NCBI GenBank assembly: GCA_946480055.1
Contig: CAMLID010000022.1
Coordinates: 1 to 47,252 of the forward strand
Length of the DNA: 47,252 bases
DNA from: an uncultured Lysobacter sp.
Lineage (GTDB): Bacteria; Pseudomonadota; Gammaproteobacteria; Xanthomonadales; Xanthomonadaceae
Direction: 5' to 3'
In this document: positions 35,440 through 43,281 of the stretch, one piece after another
How positions within the stretch are numbered: position 1 is the stretch's first letter
How the letters are laid out: each line of letters starts with the position of its first letter
The notes under the pieces: generated by a model
Seen by the model: only the letters and a program-made list of their open reading frames with translations
What the model was told of the DNA's origin: nothing
Database searches by the model: none
Made by a program: the position numbers and the translations under genes

Positions 35440-36632
35440 CGTTTCGGCCTCACGTAATAGATCACGCCGTACTTGTCGTCGGTGAACAGGAACGCGTCGC
35501 GGCCCATGCGGATCACGCCGCAGGGGCGTCCGTTGACCTTGGCGCCGTCGAGGAAACCAGTGATCAGGTCGCCGCCGCTGCTGCCGTCGGCGTTGACCCG
35601 CACCAGCTTGTAGCCGTGGCCGATCTTGGCGTTGGTCGAGCCGTGCAGGGCGACCACGTACTGGCTGGACAGGGTGGTGTCGCCGGCCGGGAACCAGTCG
35701 ACGCCGAGCGCGGAGGCGTGCGCGGGGAACCAGCCGAACGCGCGCGGCACCTTGGCGCAGCCGGCCGGTCGCGGAAACTTGGGATCGGCGTAGACCTTGC
35801 CGGCGCTGTGGTAGCAGTGCGGCCAACCGTAGTCGGCGCCGTCGCTCAGCTTGAAGAAAGTTTCGTCAGGCTTGTCCAGGCCGAGGTGATCGGAGCCCTG
35901 GTTGGTCGCGATCAGGCGGTCGTCGTGGGCGATCAGGCCGACCGCGTTACGCAGGCCGCGCGCGTACACGCGCGCGCCGCTGCCGTCGGGGTTGTACTCC
36001 ATCACCGTCGCGCGCACCGACTCCTTCTCGATGCAGGCATTGCAGCTGCTGCCGACCGAGACGTACATCTTGCCGTTGTTGGCGAACGCGACCGTGCGGG
36101 TGAGGTGCCAGCCGCCGTATTTGTAGCTCAGACCGTAGTCGGGGTAGGTCGCCAGGGTCTCCGGCGGGGCGCTGGGCTTGAGGTCGCCGGCGCGATAGCG
36201 GTAGCGCACCAGCTTGTCGGTCAGGGCCAGGTACAGCCACTGCTGGCCGTCGCGGTCGGTGTGGAAGGCCAGGTTGTTGGGATTGCGCTGATCGACCAGG
36301 TAGGGCGTGACGCTGGCGAACTTGGCTTTCTTCTCGTCCCAACCGTCGAGGATCAACACCCGGCCCTTGCGGTTGTCGCTGAGGTCGCGCATGTCGGTGA
36401 GGAACAGGCGGCCGTCGGGGCTGCGGGCGAAGAAGCGGATGCGCTTGTAGCCCTGCGCGACCGGCACGATTTCCAGGTTCGCCGGCAGCTTGAGCTGGAA
36501 GCTGCGGCCGTCGTCGAGCTTGACGGTCTGGGCGACCAGCGGTGCAGGCGCAGCGGTGGCGGGCGCGGCGATCGAGGCGCACAGCAGCGCGGCGGTGAGC
36601 AGGCGGAAGCGGATGCGTCCTTGCAGATTCAT
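35436..36632 (-). CDS. PQQ-dependent sugar dehydrogenase-like beta-propeller protein, periplasmic
   Basis: A 398-residue exported protein with a signal peptide (about 1-27, ending ATAA). The fold is that of soluble glucose/sorbosone dehydrogenases (GSDH, YliI/Asd type), a six-bladed propeller that may bind PQQ. Typical segments are GGWHLTRTVAFANNGKMYVSV, ARGLRNAVGLIAHDDRLIAT and ADYGWPHCYH. Several cysteines (NACIEKES, PHCYH, GCAKV) could form disulfides. Oxidation of a sugar is the family role; substrate unknown. It follows the DUF502 gene by five bases and is coupled to yhhQ. Confidence 0.88.
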   Translation of the reverse strand: MNLQGRIRFRLLTAALLCASIAAPATAAPAPLVAQTVKLDDGRSFQLKLPANLEIVPVAQGYKRIRFFARSPDGRLFLTDMRDLSDNRKGRVLILDGWDEKKAKFASVTPYLVDQRNPNNLAFHTDRDGQQWLYLALTDKLVRYRYRAGDLKPSAPPETLATYPDYGLSYKYGGWHLTRTVAFANNGKMYVSVGSSCNACIEKESVRATVMEYNPDGSGARVYARGLRNAVGLIAHDDRLIATNQGSDHLGLDKPDETFFKLSDGADYGWPHCYHSAGKVYADPKFPRPAGCAKVPRAFGWFPAHASALGVDWFPAGDTTLSSQYVVALHGSTNAKIGHGYKLVRVNADGSSGGDLITGFLDGAKVNGRPCGVIRMGRDAFLFTDDKYGVIYYVRPKR

Positions 36633-36637
36633 ACGGG

Positions 36638-37303
36638 TCAGCTCGCGGCTTTGACGTCGGCGGGGACGGAGAAGGGAATGGTCTCGGGCGAGACCGCGCC
36701 GCCGGAGATGATGAAGCTCATCGCCTGGTCGACGGTCCAGTCGGTCGGGGTGATCTTTTCCACCGGCACGATTTCCAGATAGCCCGAGGTCGGGTTGGGC
36801 GTGGTCGGCACGTACACCGCGGCCAGTTCGCGGCCGGTGCCCTGTTCCTTGAGCACGCGGGTGACGAAGCCGATCGACTTCATCTCGGTGTGCGGGAAGT
36901 CGATGAGGACCACGCGCTGAGTGCCGTCGGGCTTGGTCTGCAGGATGTCGAGCAGCTGGCGCGCGCTGGAGTAGATCGTGCTCGCCAGCGGGATGCGCTT
37001 GATCAGCGATTCGAAACCGCGCAGCACGGTCTGGCCGACCACGCGCCGCGCCATCACCCCGGACAGCAGGATCACGCCCAGCGTCGCGGCCAGGGCCAGC
37101 GCGGTGGCGAACCAGCGTTCGGTCAGCCAGCCCAGCGCCTGCGGATTGGTCGCGGCGAGGTTGGCTAGGAGCGGATCGATCAGCGGGCGGCTGGTGTCGG
37201 ACAGCAGCACGAACACGAACTTGATCACGACCCAGGTCAGCCAGATCGGCAGCAGGGTCAGCAGACCGGTGAGGAACAGGCGTTGCAGGTTGGACATGCG
37301 CAT
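36638..37303 (-). CDS. DUF502 family inner-membrane protein
   Basis: A 221-residue protein with two or three N-terminal hydrophobic segments (FLTGLLTLLPIWLTWVVIKFV; WFATALALAATLGVILLSG) and a soluble C-terminal part with RIPLASTIYSSARQLLDIL and VYVPTTPNPTSGYLEIVP, all typical of DUF502. Function unknown; plant relatives are called LIKE COV. Two starts are possible, ATG 37303 and ATG 37297. It heads a three-gene minus-strand operon with the dehydrogenase and yhhQ. Confidence 0.92.
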   Translation of the reverse strand: MRMSNLQRLFLTGLLTLLPIWLTWVVIKFVFVLLSDTSRPLIDPLLANLAATNPQALGWLTERWFATALALAATLGVILLSGVMARRVVGQTVLRGFESLIKRIPLASTIYSSARQLLDILQTKPDGTQRVVLIDFPHTEMKSIGFVTRVLKEQGTGRELAAVYVPTTPNPTSGYLEIVPVEKITPTDWTVDQAMSFIISGGAVSPETIPFSVPADVKAAS

Positions 37304-37444
37304 GGCGCCAGATTGTAGGCGAGCGCGGGCACGGGCGGCGGTGCGCGATGGCGGTTTGGCGGGAAGTGCGGGTGCGCGGGCCGCCGCGTTATGGTTCGAC
37401 GGGCTCGCCACGAACGGCCGGGGCGGTTGGGCCGTTGGCTCGCG

Positions 37445-37550
37445 CCGTCGTCGTCCGCCGGATCGCGCGGCATGCGGTGGAGAGCGGGGTGGGCGTGGGG
37501 CGTAGGGTGCGGTGACAACCGCACCATCGTCATCCGCCGAATCGCGCAGC
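37445..37550. repeat. Imperfect 27-base direct repeat with a hairpin between
   Basis: 37445-37471 and 37524-37550 match at 23 of 27 positions; all four differences are G in the first copy and A in the second. Between them lies a hairpin GGTGCGGT-GACA-ACCGCACC (37506-37525), which looks like a different REP-type element. It sits between the kinase gene and the DUF502 gene. Confidence 0.6.
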
Positions 37551-37578
37551 GATACCGGGAACAGCGCCGGGACTGCGC

Positions 37579-39600
37579 CTAGCGCTCGCGTACCAGACGG
37601 AAGCCGACGTCGTCGTAGCCGCGCGCGGCGGCCAGCGGGCGCTGGGCCTGGTTGCTGCGCCAGGAGGCGCCGCTGGCCTGGCGCTGCTGGCAGTCGCGGC
37701 CGCAGTCGCGCAGCCACATCGACAGCGCGCGGCCGGGGGTGTCGTTGAGGTGTTCGGCTTCGGCCGCGCTGGGCAGGCGGTAGCGGCGGCCGGTCTGCTG
37801 GCTGTACCACTGCGCATAGGCTTCGGCGTCGGACTGCGAAACGCAGACCACCGGTTCGGCGTCGGCCTGCTTGAAGCCCGGCGACTCCCAGTTGCGCGGC
37901 GCCAGCACGCGCAGCAGCGAGGCGCGTTCGCGGCACAGCGCCGGACTGCGGCCACTGGCGCTGGCGAAGCGCGCGTACTCGGCGCGGCTGACCGGGCGCG
38001 GGCTGAGCGCGACGGTGATGCGGCTGTTGTCCTGGATCAGGCTGCCGACCGCGATCGATTCGCCGGCGGCGACGCCGCCGATGGCCCGGGCCTGGGCGAT
38101 CAGACGGGTGGCGGTGGCCTTGGGCAGGTCGAAGCTGGCGGCGAGCGCGGCGGTACGTTGCGCGTCCTCGCGGTCGTTGCGCTTGGCGTCCAGTTCCAGG
38201 CGCGCCTGCAGCGCGGCCGCCGCCTGCTCGCGCAATGCGCGCATCGCGGGCGAGTCGGCGCTGCCGGTCTGCTGGGCCAGGGTGGTGGCGTTGAGCAGGT
38301 GTTCGCGCGCGCGCTGGTCGTTGCGTTCGCGCACCGCGACGGCGATCTGGTCGCCGAGCGCGCGGGTGAGTTCGGTCACGCCGGCGCGCACGTCCGGACT
38401 GGTGCTGTCGGCATGCCAGGCGGTAAGCAGGCTGTTGTAGGCGTTGCCGTCCGCCGGTGCGGTCAGTTTGCCCTGGCGGATATAGCGGCGCGCTTCTTCC
38501 AGCGAACGTTGCAGCGGCGCTTCCGGCAACGGCGCGAGCATCGCGTCGGTGGGATCGCCGGGGGCGGCGACCGCTGCGGCGGCGCTGACCGGCGCGGCGG
38601 TGCCGGCCTGGACGCGGAAGAAGCCGTCATCCTGGCGATTGTTCAGGCCGAAGCCGATCGCGACCACCGCGACCGCGGCGGCCGCGACGCCGGCCCACAG
38701 CGGCACCGCCCATTGGCGCAGGCGGCTGGCGCGCGGAATCATGCGCTTGATGGTGTGCTTGAGGCCGCTGCGCTGCACGTCGGCGAGCGCTTCGGCCATC
38801 TCGGCGGCGTCCTGGAAACGCTGCGCGGGCTGCTTGCACAGGGCGCGATTCATGAAGCGCTGCCAGTGGCGCAGGTGCTGCGGCAGTTTCGGAATCGGAT
38901 CCTGGGCGTGCATCACCGCCATCGACAGCGCGTCGGCGGCTTCGAACGGCAAGCGCCCGGTCAGCATTTCCCAGCCCAGCACGCCCAGGCTGTAGAGATC
39001 GGCGCGACCGTCGACGTCTTCGCCGCGCGCCTGTTCCGGTGCCATGTAGGCGGTGCTGCCCACGGCCAGGCCGGCGGCGGTCACGCGCGGACCGAAACCG
39101 CGGCGCAGGGCGATGCCGAAATCGGCGAGCAATGGGCGTTCGGCGTCGTCGAACAGCACGTTCTCGGCCTTGACGTCGCGATGCACGACGCCGCGCGCAT
39201 GCGCGTAGTCCAGCGCCGACAGCAGCGTCTCCATGATCGAGATCGCGCGCGGTTCGTCCTTGCTCAGATCGCGCTGGCCGAGGTGGCCGCGCGAGAGGTA
39301 GGGCATGGCGTAGTAAGGCAGACCCTCGCGGGTACGGCCGACTTCGTGGATCACGACGACGTTGGGGTGTTCGAGCCGCGCGATGGTGCGCACTTCGTTT
39401 TCGAAGCGGCGGCGGCTGACTTCGTCGGCCAGCGCGATCGGCTGCATGACCTTGATCGCGACTTCTCGCGCCAGGCCGATCTGTTCGCCCAGGTACACGG
39501 TCGACATGCCGCCGTGATTGATCACGCGGAGCAGGCGATAGCCGGTGATCTCCGGCAGCGGCGCTGCGATTTCGTGCGGGTTTTGTGTAGACCTGGACAT
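37579..39600 (-). CDS. Membrane Ser/Thr protein kinase with C-terminal FGE-like domain
   Basis: A 673-residue Hanks-type kinase. The kinase domain (20-275) has catalytic Lys50, HRDVKAEN (His140-Asn147) and DFG (160-162), so it should be active; the Gly-rich loop is HGGMSTVY. A transmembrane helix follows at about 297-319, then an Ala/Gln-rich helical region (about 365-500). The last 150 residues resemble the formylglycine-generating-enzyme/sulfatase-modifying fold (SRAEYARF, AYAQWYSQQTGRRYRLPSAAEAEH, GASWR, GFRLVRE). In such fusions that fold is usually a ligand-binding sensor outside the cytoplasm, not an enzyme. No phosphatase gene is nearby. Confidence 0.92.
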   Translation of the reverse strand: MSRSTQNPHEIAAPLPEITGYRLLRVINHGGMSTVYLGEQIGLAREVAIKVMQPIALADEVSRRRFENEVRTIARLEHPNVVVIHEVGRTREGLPYYAMPYLSRGHLGQRDLSKDEPRAISIMETLLSALDYAHARGVVHRDVKAENVLFDDAERPLLADFGIALRRGFGPRVTAAGLAVGSTAYMAPEQARGEDVDGRADLYSLGVLGWEMLTGRLPFEAADALSMAVMHAQDPIPKLPQHLRHWQRFMNRALCKQPAQRFQDAAEMAEALADVQRSGLKHTIKRMIPRASRLRQWAVPLWAGVAAAAVAVVAIGFGLNNRQDDGFFRVQAGTAAPVSAAAAVAAPGDPTDAMLAPLPEAPLQRSLEEARRYIRQGKLTAPADGNAYNSLLTAWHADSTSPDVRAGVTELTRALGDQIAVAVRERNDQRAREHLLNATTLAQQTGSADSPAMRALREQAAAALQARLELDAKRNDREDAQRTAALAASFDLPKATATRLIAQARAIGGVAAGESIAVGSLIQDNSRITVALSPRPVSRAEYARFASASGRSPALCRERASLLRVLAPRNWESPGFKQADAEPVVCVSQSDAEAYAQWYSQQTGRRYRLPSAAEAEHLNDTPGRALSMWLRDCGRDCQQRQASGASWRSNQAQRPLAAARGYDDVGFRLVRER

Positions 39601-39866
39601 CGCGGCCCCCTGTCGCGAGTGCCCAGCATACGCCGATGCGTGCCGGGACTGACCACACTCACATCACGCAAAATACGTGAAGACGCGCCATCCGTTGTCG
39701 CGCACGCCTATTGTGCCTCGTTGCAAGCGCAAGGCGACAGACCGCGTGTGGCGGTGCGCCTGCGCCCTGCCGTTGGCGCGTCGGGATTGGCCCAATTGCG
39801 TCAGAAATCGACCGCCGCCGGTCTTCACATCGTGAACGCCGCCACGTTGGGTGCGGCGCGGGAGCG

Positions 39867-40319
39867 TCAGTCGCGGCCCGGCTTGCGCCGCACGTAGAGC
39901 TGCTTGCGCACGCGTGCGACCACTTCGCCGTCGGCGTCGATCACGTCGGTGTCGAACCAGTGCAGGGTCTTGTCGCCGCCGGCGGTGGCGGCGCGCAGTT
40001 GCTCCAGCACCTGTTCGTCGAGCGCGAACTCGGCGTGCACCGTGCCGCGCCCGGGTTTGACGAACTCGATCGTGCCCATCTTGTCCCAGACGATGTAGTC
40101 GCGGCCCAGCGCGCTCAGCGTGAGCAGCATCCAGAACGGATCGGTCATCGAGAACAGGCTGCCGCCGAAGTGGGTGCCGACGTAGTTGCGGTTCCACGGC
40201 CGCATCCGCAGCTCGACCCGGGCCTGGCGGTAGTCGGGCGCGATCTTGCGCACCCGGATGCCGCTGAACAGGAACGGCGGCCACAGGTTGAGGCCGAGTT
40301 TGAGGGTGCTGGCTTTCAT
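39867..40319 (-). CDS. DUF4442 hotdog-fold thioesterase-like protein
   Basis: A 150-residue protein of the DUF4442 branch of the hotdog superfamily, similar to acyl-CoA thioesterase or YiiD C-terminal domains. Characteristic is NRNYVGTHFGGSLFSMTDPFWMLLTL, with the conserved HFGGSLF helix and Asp. It probably hydrolyses acyl thioesters or binds acyl chains; substrate unknown. A perfect 14-base palindrome lies 37 bases before its start and may be its operator. The thioredoxin gene lies upstream on the same strand with a 116-base gap. Confidence 0.85.
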   Translation of the reverse strand: MKASTLKLGLNLWPPFLFSGIRVRKIAPDYRQARVELRMRPWNRNYVGTHFGGSLFSMTDPFWMLLTLSALGRDYIVWDKMGTIEFVKPGRGTVHAEFALDEQVLEQLRAATAGGDKTLHWFDTDVIDADGEVVARVRKQLYVRRKPGRD

Positions 40320-40355
40320 GCGCGGTCGGGAGCGGTGGGAGGCGCCCAGCCTGCC

Positions 40356-40369
40356 ATACGCATGCGTAT
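40356..40369 (-). promoter_or_regulatory. Perfect palindrome ATACGCATGCGTAT, candidate operator
   Basis: A 14-base perfect palindrome between the thioredoxin and DUF4442 genes. Read on the minus strand it directly follows TTGACT, a good -35 match, so a bound repressor would cover the promoter. The form is typical of TetR-family operators; no such regulator is in the window. Confidence 0.5.
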
Positions 40370-40435
40370 AGTCAAGCTGCGGGACGGCGCCGCCTCGGGT
40401 TTGCGCTCAGGACGGCGCACCCGCAGCGCCGCGTC

Positions 40436-41311
40436 TCAGAACAGCAGTGACGACATCTTGCGGCGGTAGCGGCCGACCAGATCCTCGTCCTCGACCACGC
40501 GGAAGGCATCGATCAGGGCTTTGCGCGGCAGACCGTCCTGGTAGGCGCGGTCGCGGCGCAGCATCTCGATGAACTGCTCCAGCGCGGCCTCGGACTGGCC
40601 GCCGACCAAGCGATGCGCGCCGAGCAGGTGGCGTGCGCGCAGGTCGCTTTCGTCGCTGGCGATCGCCGCCTCCAGCACTTCCGGCGGCGGTGCGTCCTTG
40701 AGCACGGCGGCAAAGCCCAGGCGCGCGCGGGCGCGCAGGGCGCGGTCGTCGGTGGCGAGGTTGGCGGGCAGGGCGTCCAGCAGATGTTCGGCCTCGGTCG
40801 CCGCGCCGGTGCGCAGCAGGGCCAGGGCCAGGTCGAGCTTGCGTTCGTCCTGGTCGGGCGCGGCCGCGACTTCGGCGCGCAGGCGCAACACTTCGGCGTG
40901 CGGGTCCAGCTCGGCTTCCGCTGCGGCCGGGGCGGGTTCCTCGGCGGCCGCGGCCGGCTGGATGCCGTGGTGGCTCAGGAATTCGCGCAACTGGGCTTCG
41001 GGCAGGGCGCCGGGGAAGCCGTCGACGAGCTGGCCGTCCTTGACCAGGTACACGGTCGGGATCGAGCGGATCTGGAACATGCCGGCCAGTTGCTGCTCGG
41101 CTTCGACGTCGACCTTGGCCAGGACGAAGGCGCCGTTGTACTCGGCGGCCAGTTTTTCCAGCAGCGGGCCCAGGGTCTTGCAGGGTTCGCACCATTCGGC
41201 CCAGAAGTCGACCAGCACCGGCGTCTGCGCGGATTTCTGAATGACGTCGGCTTCGAAACGGTCGGTGGTGGCGTCGAAGACGTGCGGCGAGTCGGTGGCG
41301 GCGGAAGTCAT
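40436..41311 (-). CDS. ybbN: Thioredoxin/TPR chaperone-type protein YbbN (CnoX)
   Basis: A 291-residue cytoplasmic protein with an N-terminal thioredoxin domain (about 10-120) and a C-terminal TPR-like region (about 145-291, ending RRKMSSLLF). E. coli YbbN/CnoX protects proteins from oxidation and aggregation and passes them to GroEL. Here the redox site is a full CEPC (Cys41, Cys44), where the E. coli protein has SxxC, so disulfide chemistry is possible. An Ala/Glu-rich linker separates the domains. The ATG at 41311 gives a normal N-terminus. Confidence 0.92.
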   Translation of the reverse strand: MTSAATDSPHVFDATTDRFEADVIQKSAQTPVLVDFWAEWCEPCKTLGPLLEKLAAEYNGAFVLAKVDVEAEQQLAGMFQIRSIPTVYLVKDGQLVDGFPGALPEAQLREFLSHHGIQPAAAAEEPAPAAAEAELDPHAEVLRLRAEVAAAPDQDERKLDLALALLRTGAATEAEHLLDALPANLATDDRALRARARLGFAAVLKDAPPPEVLEAAIASDESDLRARHLLGAHRLVGGQSEAALEQFIEMLRRDRAYQDGLPRKALIDAFRVVEDEDLVGRYRRKMSSLLF

Positions 41312-41382
41312 GGGCGGTCCTGGAAAGCGATCAGCCGGACATGGTGCCAGCCGCGGGGGAATCCAAGGCATGTAAAAGATAC

Positions 41383-41421
41383 TTGACATGCGTTGAGGTG
41401 AATGTAATGTACAGCGTACAT
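41383..41421 (+). promoter_or_regulatory. Promoter with -35 TTGACA and palindrome ATGTAC-AGC-GTACAT
   Basis: TTGACA at 41383-41388 is a perfect -35. At the position of the -10 and start site lies a perfect inverted repeat (41407-41412 and 41416-41421, three-base spacer). No better -10 than TAATGT (41405-41410) is seen. The palindrome is the likely operator of the XRE regulator encoded second in the operon, giving self-repression. Confidence 0.6.
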
Positions 41422-41443
41422 ATTGTCTGGCAGGGAAGACACC

Positions 41444-42073
41444 ATGATGACGCGTAGCTGGAGTTTGGCCGGGCTGTTGGCGGTGGCGGGGCTGGCCTTG
41501 TGGCTGCTGATCGCGAGCCCGTCGGCGTTGCTGGGTTTCGACGGCGGCAAGATCGGCGTGGCCCTGCTGGTCACCACCGCCTGGGTGTCGCTGTGGCTGC
41601 TGCAGCGGGTGCCGCGCGCCGAGTTCGAAGGCCGCGCCGCGCCGGCCGAATGGCGGGCCTGGATCGGCCTGGGCTTCATGGCCGTGGCGGTGGTCTATTA
41701 CCTGGCCAAGCTGCAGGCCTTCCAGGGCGCGGAAGTCTGGCGCAACCCCGAGGCCGGCGCGGTCGGTCGCCATCTGGTTCTGCTGCTGGTGGCGTGGGCG
41801 GTGCTGTCGCAACTGCTGAGGTCGCGCTTGCAAGGTGCGGTCGAGGAGGACGAGCGCGACCGCGAGATCGCCCGCCGTGCCGCCGACTGGGGCCGCGGCG
41901 CGCTGACCTTCTGCGTGATCGCGATCGCGGTGACGCTGGGTTTCAGCCCCGCTTCGCGACTGGACTGGGCGACGCCGGCGATGGTGTCGAGCCTGCTGGT
42001 GTTCGCGCTGATGTGGGGCTGGCTGTTCGAATACGCGGCCAGCGCAGTCCACTATTGGCGCGACCGGCACTGA
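41444..42073 (+). CDS. Membrane protein of regulator-linked operon
   Basis: A 209-residue protein with about five hydrophobic segments (for example [82 protein letters not shown]). I recognise no named family. ATG 41444 and 41447 are both possible; the RBS AGGGAAG (41432-41438) supports either. It is followed after eight bases by a 71-residue XRE regulator. Small membrane proteins paired with such regulators are known, as CylR1 with CylR2 in Enterococcus, where they are thought to control the regulator. That role here is inferred. Confidence 0.85.
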   Translation: MMTRSWSLAGLLAVAGLALWLLIASPSALLGFDGGKIGVALLVTTAWVSLWLLQRVPRAEFEGRAAPAEWRAWIGLGFMAVAVVYYLAKLQAFQGAEVWRNPEAGAVGRHLVLLLVAWAVLSQLLRSRLQGAVEEDERDREIARRAADWGRGALTFCVIAIAVTLGFSPASRLDWATPAMVSSLLVFALMWGWLFEYAASAVHYWRDRH

Positions 42074-42081
42074 GCGCGCGC

Positions 42082-42297
42082 ATGGGCAGCACACCGATCG
42101 CGAACCAGATCCGCCGCCTGCGCTTCGAGCGCGGCGAAATGACCCAGCAGGGGCTGGCCGATGCCTGCGGCGTGACCCGGCAGACCATCATCGCGCTGGA
42201 GGCCGGACGCTACGCGCCGTCGCTGGAACTGGCGTTCCGGATCGCGCGCGCGTTCGGGGTCGGAGTCGAAGACGTATTCGCATGGGAGACGACGTGA
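42082..42297 (+). CDS. Small XRE-family HTH regulator (CylR2-like)
   Basis: A 71-residue protein that is almost only a helix-turn-helix domain ([42 protein letters not shown]), ending with GVEDVFAWE. Size and sequence match the CylR2/YgzD type, which act as dimers on short inverted repeats. The likely target is the palindrome at 41407-41421 before the first gene of this operon. Its stop overlaps the DUF998 gene start by 16 bases, so the three genes are translated as a unit. Confidence 0.93.
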   Translation: MGSTPIANQIRRLRFERGEMTQQGLADACGVTRQTIIALEAGRYAPSLELAFRIARAFGVGVEDVFAWETT

Positions 42298-42908
42298 AAT
42301 CCTGGAAATCGACATCCTGGAAATCGATTGCGGCCGCGGCGGCGCTGGTGTCGTTCGCGCTCGCCCTGGCCGGCTTCGGCGCGGTCCTGGACGGCTATGC
42401 GCACAGCCGCCATCCGGTCGCGCTGTTGGGCGCCACCGGCGTGCCGTATGCGCTGTGGTTCAACCTGCTGGCGTTCGTGCTGCCGGGCGTGCTCGCCGCG
42501 GCGGTCGCGGTGGGCCTGCGTCAGTCGTTGGCCGGTACGCGCTGGAGCGTGCGCGTGGGTGCGCAGCTGGTGCTGCTGTCGGCGCTGGCGTTCGCGGCGC
42601 AGGGCCTGTTGCCGCTGGACCCGCAGGATTTCGACGCCGCGCCCAGCCGCCTGCACGCAACCATGTGGCTGCTGTGGTGGCTGGCCTTCGCCGCCGGTGC
42701 GCTGGCGATCGCGATCGGCAGCCGCAGCCGCGCGCGGCCGGAGCTGCGCGGTTTCAGTCAGGCCAGCCTGATCGCGGCGCTGGCGGTGCTGCTGTTCGCC
42801 TTGGTGCTGCCGTCTCTGCTGCCGGTGGGCCTGGCCCAGCGCGCGGCGTTCGGCGCCTGGTTGCTGTGGTGGCTGGCCGCGGCGCGCGCGCAGGCGGCGT
42901 CGCGCTGA
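42282..42908 (+). CDS. DUF998 family membrane protein
   Basis: A 208-residue protein with about six hydrophobic segments and the DUF998 pattern ([49 protein letters not shown]). The polar loop with a conserved His before a membrane helix is typical of the family. Function unknown. The start at 42282 overlaps the regulator gene by 16 bases; the next start-like codon is far downstream, so this choice is reasonable. It is the last gene of the three-gene cassette. Confidence 0.87.
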   Translation: MGDDVKSWKSTSWKSIAAAAALVSFALALAGFGAVLDGYAHSRHPVALLGATGVPYALWFNLLAFVLPGVLAAAVAVGLRQSLAGTRWSVRVGAQLVLLSALAFAAQGLLPLDPQDFDAAPSRLHATMWLLWWLAFAAGALAIAIGSRSRARPELRGFSQASLIAALAVLLFALVLPSLLPVGLAQRAAFGAWLLWWLAAARAQAASR

Positions 42909-42941
42909 TCGTGAGGTTGCGTTGAGGAGCGGCGCGCGGCC

Positions 42942-43193
42942 TCAGCCGTGCTTGAGCTTGAGCCCGAGGATGGTCGCCGCCAGCACGAAGGTGATCGCGT
43001 TGGACACGATCATCGGCCAGGACTGCAGCGCCACGCCGTAACCGAACCAGAAGCCGACGCCGATGGTGAACACCACGTACATGCCCAGGGAAATGCCGCG
43101 CGTGTCGCGGCTGCGGATCGTCTTCACCGCCTGCGGCAGGAACGACAGCGTGGTCAGCGTGGCGCCGACGTAACCCATCCATTCCAGGTCCAC
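42942..43193 (-). CDS. SemiSWEET family sugar transporter (PQ-loop)
   Basis: An 83-residue protein with three transmembrane helices and the PQ-loop motif FLPQAVKTIRSRDTRGIS (Pro20-Gln21). SemiSWEETs dimerise to make a small sugar uniporter. The length is exactly as expected for one triple-helix bundle. It is convergent with the DUF998 gene. Confidence 0.93.
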   Translation of the reverse strand: MDLEWMGYVGATLTTLSFLPQAVKTIRSRDTRGISLGMYVVFTIGVGFWFGYGVALQSWPMIVSNAITFVLAATILGLKLKHG

Positions 43194-43281
43194 GGGCGTT
43201 CTCCTGGCTATCGGTCTGGCTATTGTGGCGGCCGCCGCCGCGACGCCGGCCGGGGCTGCCGGCGCGACGTCGCGACGGGGT

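Noticed and set aside
39664..39680. Inverted repeat TCACG-N7-CGTGA upstream of the kinase gene as a CRP/Clp site
   Set aside because: The half-sites are in the wrong orientation and spacing for TGTGA-N6-TCACA, and five-base arms are expected by chance.
37750..39897. 715-residue plus-strand frame opposite the kinase gene
   Set aside because: Antisense of a clear kinase; repeats of Ala/Gly/Arg/His only, and it runs past the kinase start into non-coding sequence.
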